Part shown: one piece after another, positions 14,570 to 17,623 of the stretch
Layout of the letters: every line of letters starts with the position of its first letter
Position numbering within the stretch: position 1 is the first letter of the stretch
Source of the DNA: Collinsella sp.
GTDB taxonomy: Bacteria > Actinomycetota > Coriobacteriia > Coriobacteriales > Coriobacteriaceae
NCBI GenBank assembly: GCA_022720335.1
Contig: JAIHVJ010000109.1
Span: 1 to 17,623, forward strand
Reading direction: 5' to 3'
DNA length: 17,623 bases
Position numbers and translations under genes: made by a program
The notes under the pieces: model-generated
The model's input: the letters and a program-made list of their open reading frames with translations, nothing else
The model's database searches: none
What the model was told of the DNA's origin: nothing

Positions 14570-15250
14570 TTAGATTACGAAGAGGATCACCGCCATGAAC
14601 TGGAAGATGCTACCGGCGAGCACCCACAGGTGAAACACGCTGTGCAGGTAACGCACGTTTTTGGCGATGTAGAACGGTACGCCCACGGTGTAGCACACGC
14701 CGCCGACGGCGAGCAGCGCCAGCGCGACGGGATTCAGCAGCGCCACGAGTGCGGGCAGCTTAAAGACGACGAGCCAGCCCATCAGCAGATAGACCAGGCC
14801 GCTTACCCAGTGCGGCTGGCGCTCGCGCATAAAGCACTCGAGCGCGATGCCGATGATGGCGATGGCCCATACGGCAAAGAACAGCACGGCGCCGCCGTCG
14901 TTTGCCAGCGTGATGAGGCAAAACGGCGTATAGCTACCCGCAATGAGCAGGTAGATGCAGCTGTGGTCGATGATGCGGAATACGCGCTTGGCCCCCGCGG
15001 GCTGAATCGCGTGATAGAGCGTGGAGGCCAGGTATTCGAGAATGATGCTGACGCCGTAGACAATCGCCGCGGCCATATGTGCCGGGCCGCCACCGCGCAA
15101 GGCGGCAAATACGATCAGAAGTACGAGGCCAGCGATGCCCAGCAGGCAGCCGACACCATGGGTGACGGAGTTCATGATCTCCTCGCCCACCGTGTACTGC
15201 GGAACGGCCGCGGCCTTAGGTCGCGGCTTGGAACTGCATCGAAAGCTCAA
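14570..15250 (-). CDS. Hemolysin III family membrane protein (YqfA/PAQR-like)
   Basis: The protein has seven predicted membrane helices and the family motifs: GEEIMNSVTHGVG near the start, LYHAIQPAGAKRVFRIIDHS, and IAGSYTPFCLITL. Hemolysin III proteins are PAQR-like membrane proteins, probably hydrolases or receptors, with little proof of haemolysis. The start is uncertain. A TTG at 15250 gives 226 residues and keeps a natural-looking KPRPKAAAVPQY leader and the conserved EEI. Other choices are GTG at 15190, and ATG at 15175 with GAGGAG only 3 bases upstream. The longer frame to 15514 lies over the divergent hydrolase and is rejected. No promoter is visible. It is the first of three minus-strand genes with the CorC-type and cyanophycin-synthetase-like genes. 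Confidence 0.8.
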   Translation of the reverse strand: MSFRCSSKPRPKAAAVPQYTVGEEIMNSVTHGVGCLLGIAGLVLLIVFAALRGGGPAHMAAAIVYGVSIILEYLASTLYHAIQPAGAKRVFRIIDHSCIYLLIAGSYTPFCLITLANDGGAVLFFAVWAIAIIGIALECFMRERQPHWVSGLVYLLMGWLVVFKLPALVALLNPVALALLAVGGVCYTVGVPFYIAKNVRYLHSVFHLWVLAGSIFQFMAVILFVI

Positions 15251-16181
15251 GATAGCCGGCGTCGTTGCGCTGGTGCTCGTTGTCGCGCTGTTGGGGTTTG
15301 CCGGCAACTTCTTGTTCGACTTTGCCCTGAATCCCCAAGCGCCGTACACCATGAAGATGATGCAGGATGGCAAAGACGACAAAAAAGGTGAGCAGCCGGA
15401 TGCCGAGGAAACCGAGGCGCGGGCGTGGTTTAAAGAGAATCGCGAGAGCAGCAGCCTCACCGCAGATGACGGAACCGAGCTTGCCGCCTGGTATTTTGCT
15501 GCGTCGGAGAGCACGCACGACTACGCCGTCTGCCTGCATGGATATACCAACGAGCCCATCGGTATGGCCCGATACGTCAAGCGATTCCACGACCGCGGCA
15601 TGAACGTACTCGCACCCGCCGCCCGCGCCCACGAGCGCTCCGGCGGCGACTATATCGGCATGGGCTGGCCCGAGCGCCTCGACATCGTCGCATGGATCGA
15701 GCAAATCGTTCAGGCTGACCCCGAGGCGCGCATCCTGGTCTTTGGCGAGTCGATGGGTGCGGCAACCGCCATGAACGTCGCGGGGGAGTCTCTGCCCGCA
15801 AACGTGAAATGCATTATCGAGGACTGCGGTTATACGAGTGTTTGGGACGAGTTTTCTCTGCAGCTCAAGGACGTGTTCGGCCTGTCCAGCTTTCCCTTGC
15901 TCGATGTAGCAAACTTAGTGTGCAACGTACGCGCAGGCTACGACTTTCATAAGGCGAGCAGTGTGGAGCAACTCAAACACGCGACGGTTCCCATGCTGTT
16001 TATCCACGGCGACCAGGACACCTTTGTACCGTACAGCATGCTCGACCAAAACTACGACGCGTGCGCCAGCAAGGTCAAGCAAAAGCTCACTATCCATGGC
16101 GCCACCCACGCCAAGAGCGCGCAGGTCGACCCCGAACTCTACTGGAACACGGTCGACAACTTCCTCGACGAGTATTTTTAG
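15228..16181 (+). CDS. Membrane-anchored alpha/beta hydrolase (YqkD-like)
   Basis: The 317-residue protein has a basic start and one N-terminal membrane anchor (about residues 7-30). An alpha/beta hydrolase domain follows, with oxyanion region CLHGYTNEP, nucleophile elbow GESMG (S175), acid in HGDQDTFVP (D264) and base in HGATHAKS (H294). It resembles extracytoplasmic or membrane-associated esterases of the YqkD type; the substrate is unknown. The start is unclear. TTG at 15228 places the anchor at the N-terminus and has an AGG 7 bases upstream. ATG at 15174 with GGAG close by would add 18 residues lying within the divergent hemolysin III gene. The 5' end overlaps that gene, which leaves no intergenic promoter. 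The gene ends before a strong bidirectional terminator. Confidence 0.82.
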   Translation: MELHRKLKIAGVVALVLVVALLGFAGNFLFDFALNPQAPYTMKMMQDGKDDKKGEQPDAEETEARAWFKENRESSSLTADDGTELAAWYFAASESTHDYAVCLHGYTNEPIGMARYVKRFHDRGMNVLAPAARAHERSGGDYIGMGWPERLDIVAWIEQIVQADPEARILVFGESMGAATAMNVAGESLPANVKCIIEDCGYTSVWDEFSLQLKDVFGLSSFPLLDVANLVCNVRAGYDFHKASSVEQLKHATVPMLFIHGDQDTFVPYSMLDQNYDACASKVKQKLTIHGATHAKSAQVDPELYWNTVDNFLDEYF

Positions 16182-16227
16182 GATAATAGTACGGTTTACT
16201 GGTCTATCTGACCCCCTAGCACTTCCG

Positions 16228-16266
16228 AAAAGCCGCCCGTGGGCACTGTGCTCACGGGCGGCTTTT
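16228..16266. terminator. Bidirectional intrinsic terminator
   Basis: AAAAGCCGCCCGTG (16228-16241) and CACGGGCGGCTTTT (16253-16266) form a perfect 14-bp stem with an 11-base loop. The A-rich and T-rich ends work on both strands, closing the hydrolase on the plus strand and the DUF362 gene on the minus strand. It is the best terminator in the window. Confidence 0.92.
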
Positions 16267-16313
16267 GCTAACGCTGCGCTACAAAAGCGCTTGATTTGTC
16301 CAATAGCTAGACG

Positions 16314-17519
16314 CTACTTGACCTCGATGAGCTCGTACTCGCTCGTGCCCAAGCCGATCTTCTCGGCATGCGCGATGCACACGCGCCAGTCGGTGTCGGG
16401 ATGCGTAATGCAGAAGGGGTCGTGCGCCTGCTCGCCCTCCAGATGCTCGTGGTTATGCTCCATCTTGGCCGCGCTATCGGTGAGCTCGGTGTTGGGCAGC
16501 GGCTCGGACGCCATGACGGCATCGGCGCAGGCCTGGTCGATGGCGACCGGGTCGAAGCTCGCGAACATGCCGATATCGTTGACGATAGGTGTGTCGTTTT
16601 CGGGATGGCAATCGCAGTTGGGGCTGATATCCATAGCCAGCGAAATGTGGAAGCTCGGGCGGCCGTCGACGACGGCCTTGGTGTACTCGGCGATCTTGCA
16701 GTTGAGCACGTCGGCCGCGGCATCATAGCCGGGCTTGATGCAGTCCTGGTTGCATGCCGCAATGCAGCGTCCGCAGCCCACGCAGCGATCGTGGTCGATA
16801 GCGGCCACGTGCACCGTGCGAGTAGCGCCGCTGGCAAGCTCGCGCTCGCGGGTGCCGTCGAACGAGACAGCGTTGTGCGCGCAGATCTTTTCGCAGGCAC
16901 GGCAGCCAACGCAGTGCTCGGTCGAGACGTTCGGCTTGCCGGCGGCATGCTGCTCCATCTTGCCGGCACGGCTACCGCCTCCCATACCCAGGTTCTTCAT
17001 GGCGCCGCCAAAGCCGGCCTGCTCATGGCCCTTAAAGTGGGTGAGGCTGATCACGATATCGGCATCCATGAGTGCCTGACCGATCTTGGCCTCGCGCACG
17101 TACTCGCCACCCTCGACCGGGACGAGCGCCTCGTCGGTGCCCTTGAGGCCGTCGGCGATGATGATCTGACAGCCCGTGGCGTACGGGGTAAAGCCGTTCT
17201 GGTAGGCGGTGTCGATGTGCTCGAGCGCGTTTTTGCGGCTACCGACGTAGAGCGTGTTGCAGTCGGTGAGGAAGGGCTTGCCGCCCAGCTCCTTCACGAC
17301 GTCCGCAACGGCGCGGGCGTAGTTGGGGCGCAAAAAGCTCAGGTTGCCCAGCTCGCCAAAGTGAATCTTGATGGCGACGAACTTGTTCTCGAAGTCGATC
17401 TGCTCAATACCGGCGCGACGAACGAGGCGCTTGAGCTTGTCGAGCTGGCTCTCGCGAGCATGCGTGCGCAGGTTGGTGAAGTACACCTTGGCGGGTGCGG
17501 CGGGTGCAGTTGCGGTCAT
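16314..17519 (-). CDS. DUF362 domain protein with two [4Fe-4S] ferredoxin clusters
   Basis: The 401-residue cytosolic protein has a DUF362 domain in two parts. Between them is a ferredoxin insert with two CxxCxxCxxxC motifs: CVGCRACEKIC and CVGCGRCIAAC, each followed by a further Cys or polar residue in bacterial-ferredoxin style. Several glycine-rich and His/Cys-containing motifs (KIHFGE, THFKGHEQAGFGG, NCDCHPEND) are conserved in the family. The family is common in anaerobes and probably serves in redox chemistry, but the reaction is unknown. The ATG at 17519 has AGGGG about 8 bases upstream and a good promoter further up. The C-terminus carries a His/Glu-rich segment (KMEHNHEHLEGEQAHD). 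It is convergent with the hydrolase. Confidence 0.85.
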   Translation of the reverse strand: MTATAPAAPAKVYFTNLRTHARESQLDKLKRLVRRAGIEQIDFENKFVAIKIHFGELGNLSFLRPNYARAVADVVKELGGKPFLTDCNTLYVGSRKNALEHIDTAYQNGFTPYATGCQIIIADGLKGTDEALVPVEGGEYVREAKIGQALMDADIVISLTHFKGHEQAGFGGAMKNLGMGGGSRAGKMEQHAAGKPNVSTEHCVGCRACEKICAHNAVSFDGTRERELASGATRTVHVAAIDHDRCVGCGRCIAACNQDCIKPGYDAAADVLNCKIAEYTKAVVDGRPSFHISLAMDISPNCDCHPENDTPIVNDIGMFASFDPVAIDQACADAVMASEPLPNTELTDSAAKMEHNHEHLEGEQAHDPFCITHPDTDWRVCIAHAEKIGLGTSEYELIEVK

Positions 17520-17561
17520 AGATCTATCCCCTCGGTCTATATGGCGTTACAGACATAGGAG

Positions 17562-17592
17562 ATGGTACCCGTTAAAGCGGGGTTAATGTCAA
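17562..17592 (-). promoter_or_regulatory. Promoter of the DUF362 gene
   Basis: On the minus strand a perfect TTGACA (plus-strand 17587-17592) is followed after 19 bases by TACCAT (plus-strand 17562-17567). The spacing is two bases wider than ideal. The leader would be about 35-40 bases. The spacer contains a small CCCG/CGGG palindrome that may matter for regulation. Confidence 0.5.
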
Positions 17593-17603
17593 GCACGGCG
17601 CCC

Positions 17604-17623
17604 AGTCATTGGGTAGTCATTGG
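17604..17623. repeat. Tandem direct repeat AGTCATTGG x2
   Basis: Two exact copies of AGTCATTGG (17604-17612 and 17615-17623) are spaced with an 11-base period, about one DNA turn. They lie 12 bases upstream of the -35 of the DUF362 promoter. This is a plausible activator site, but the second copy ends at the window edge, so the repeat may continue. Confidence 0.45.

Overview
The window reads as chromosomal DNA from a high-GC anaerobic actinobacterium of the class Coriobacteriia, most likely Collinsella or a close relative. This is inferred from the G/C-rich third codon positions, the gene families present, and an Nramp-related transporter of the type known from the related genus Eggerthella. 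There are no rRNA or tRNA genes, no CRISPR array and no phage or transposase genes.

Layout. 1-195: window edge, ambiguous: either the promoter and first codons of a minus-strand gene or the tail of a plus-strand one. 196-3343 (minus): a ROK-family kinase in its own unit, then a two-gene ribokinase / nucleoside hydrolase operon. The operon ends in a clear terminator and its promoter overlaps an inverted-repeat operator. Together these two enzymes would release ribose from nucleosides and phosphorylate it. 3529-5745 (plus): a large membrane O-acyltransferase with a C-terminal SGNH esterase domain (OatA-like), acting on peptidoglycan or surface glycans. 5746-6180: a gene-free gap with a GC-rich hairpin, a 230-bp element bounded by 35-nt imperfect inverted repeats, and the terminator of the next operon.

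6181-9186 (minus): a probable magnesium operon. A 614-residue protein carries PRC-barrel, MgtE-N and paired CBS modules followed by an atypical five-helix membrane domain. It is followed 8 nt later by an Nramp-related (NRMT-type) transporter whose 3' end is frameshifted and seems to lack about one transmembrane helix. A structured 5' leader with a possible overlapping 10-codon ORF precedes the operon. 9429-12085 (minus): a cell-envelope run of YtxH-like protein, PRC-barrel protein and a membrane-anchored NodB-fold protein that has lost its metal-binding residues. 12222-15250 (minus): a hemolysin III family protein, a CorC/CNNM-family CBS protein, and a free-standing protein resembling the N-terminal domain of cyanophycin synthetase with a long acidic tail. 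15228-16181 (plus): a membrane-anchored alpha/beta hydrolase whose start overlaps that of the divergent hemolysin III gene. A strong bidirectional terminator separates it from a minus-strand DUF362 / two-[4Fe-4S] ferredoxin-like protein (16314-17519), which has a TTGACA promoter and upstream direct repeats at the window edge.

The points most worth following up are the NRMT plus MgtE-like sensor pair with its leader RNA, the transporter lesion, the degenerate NodB domain, the orphan cyanophycin-synthetase-like domain, and the inverted-repeat element at 5869-6098. All functions are inferred from motifs; no database search was run.
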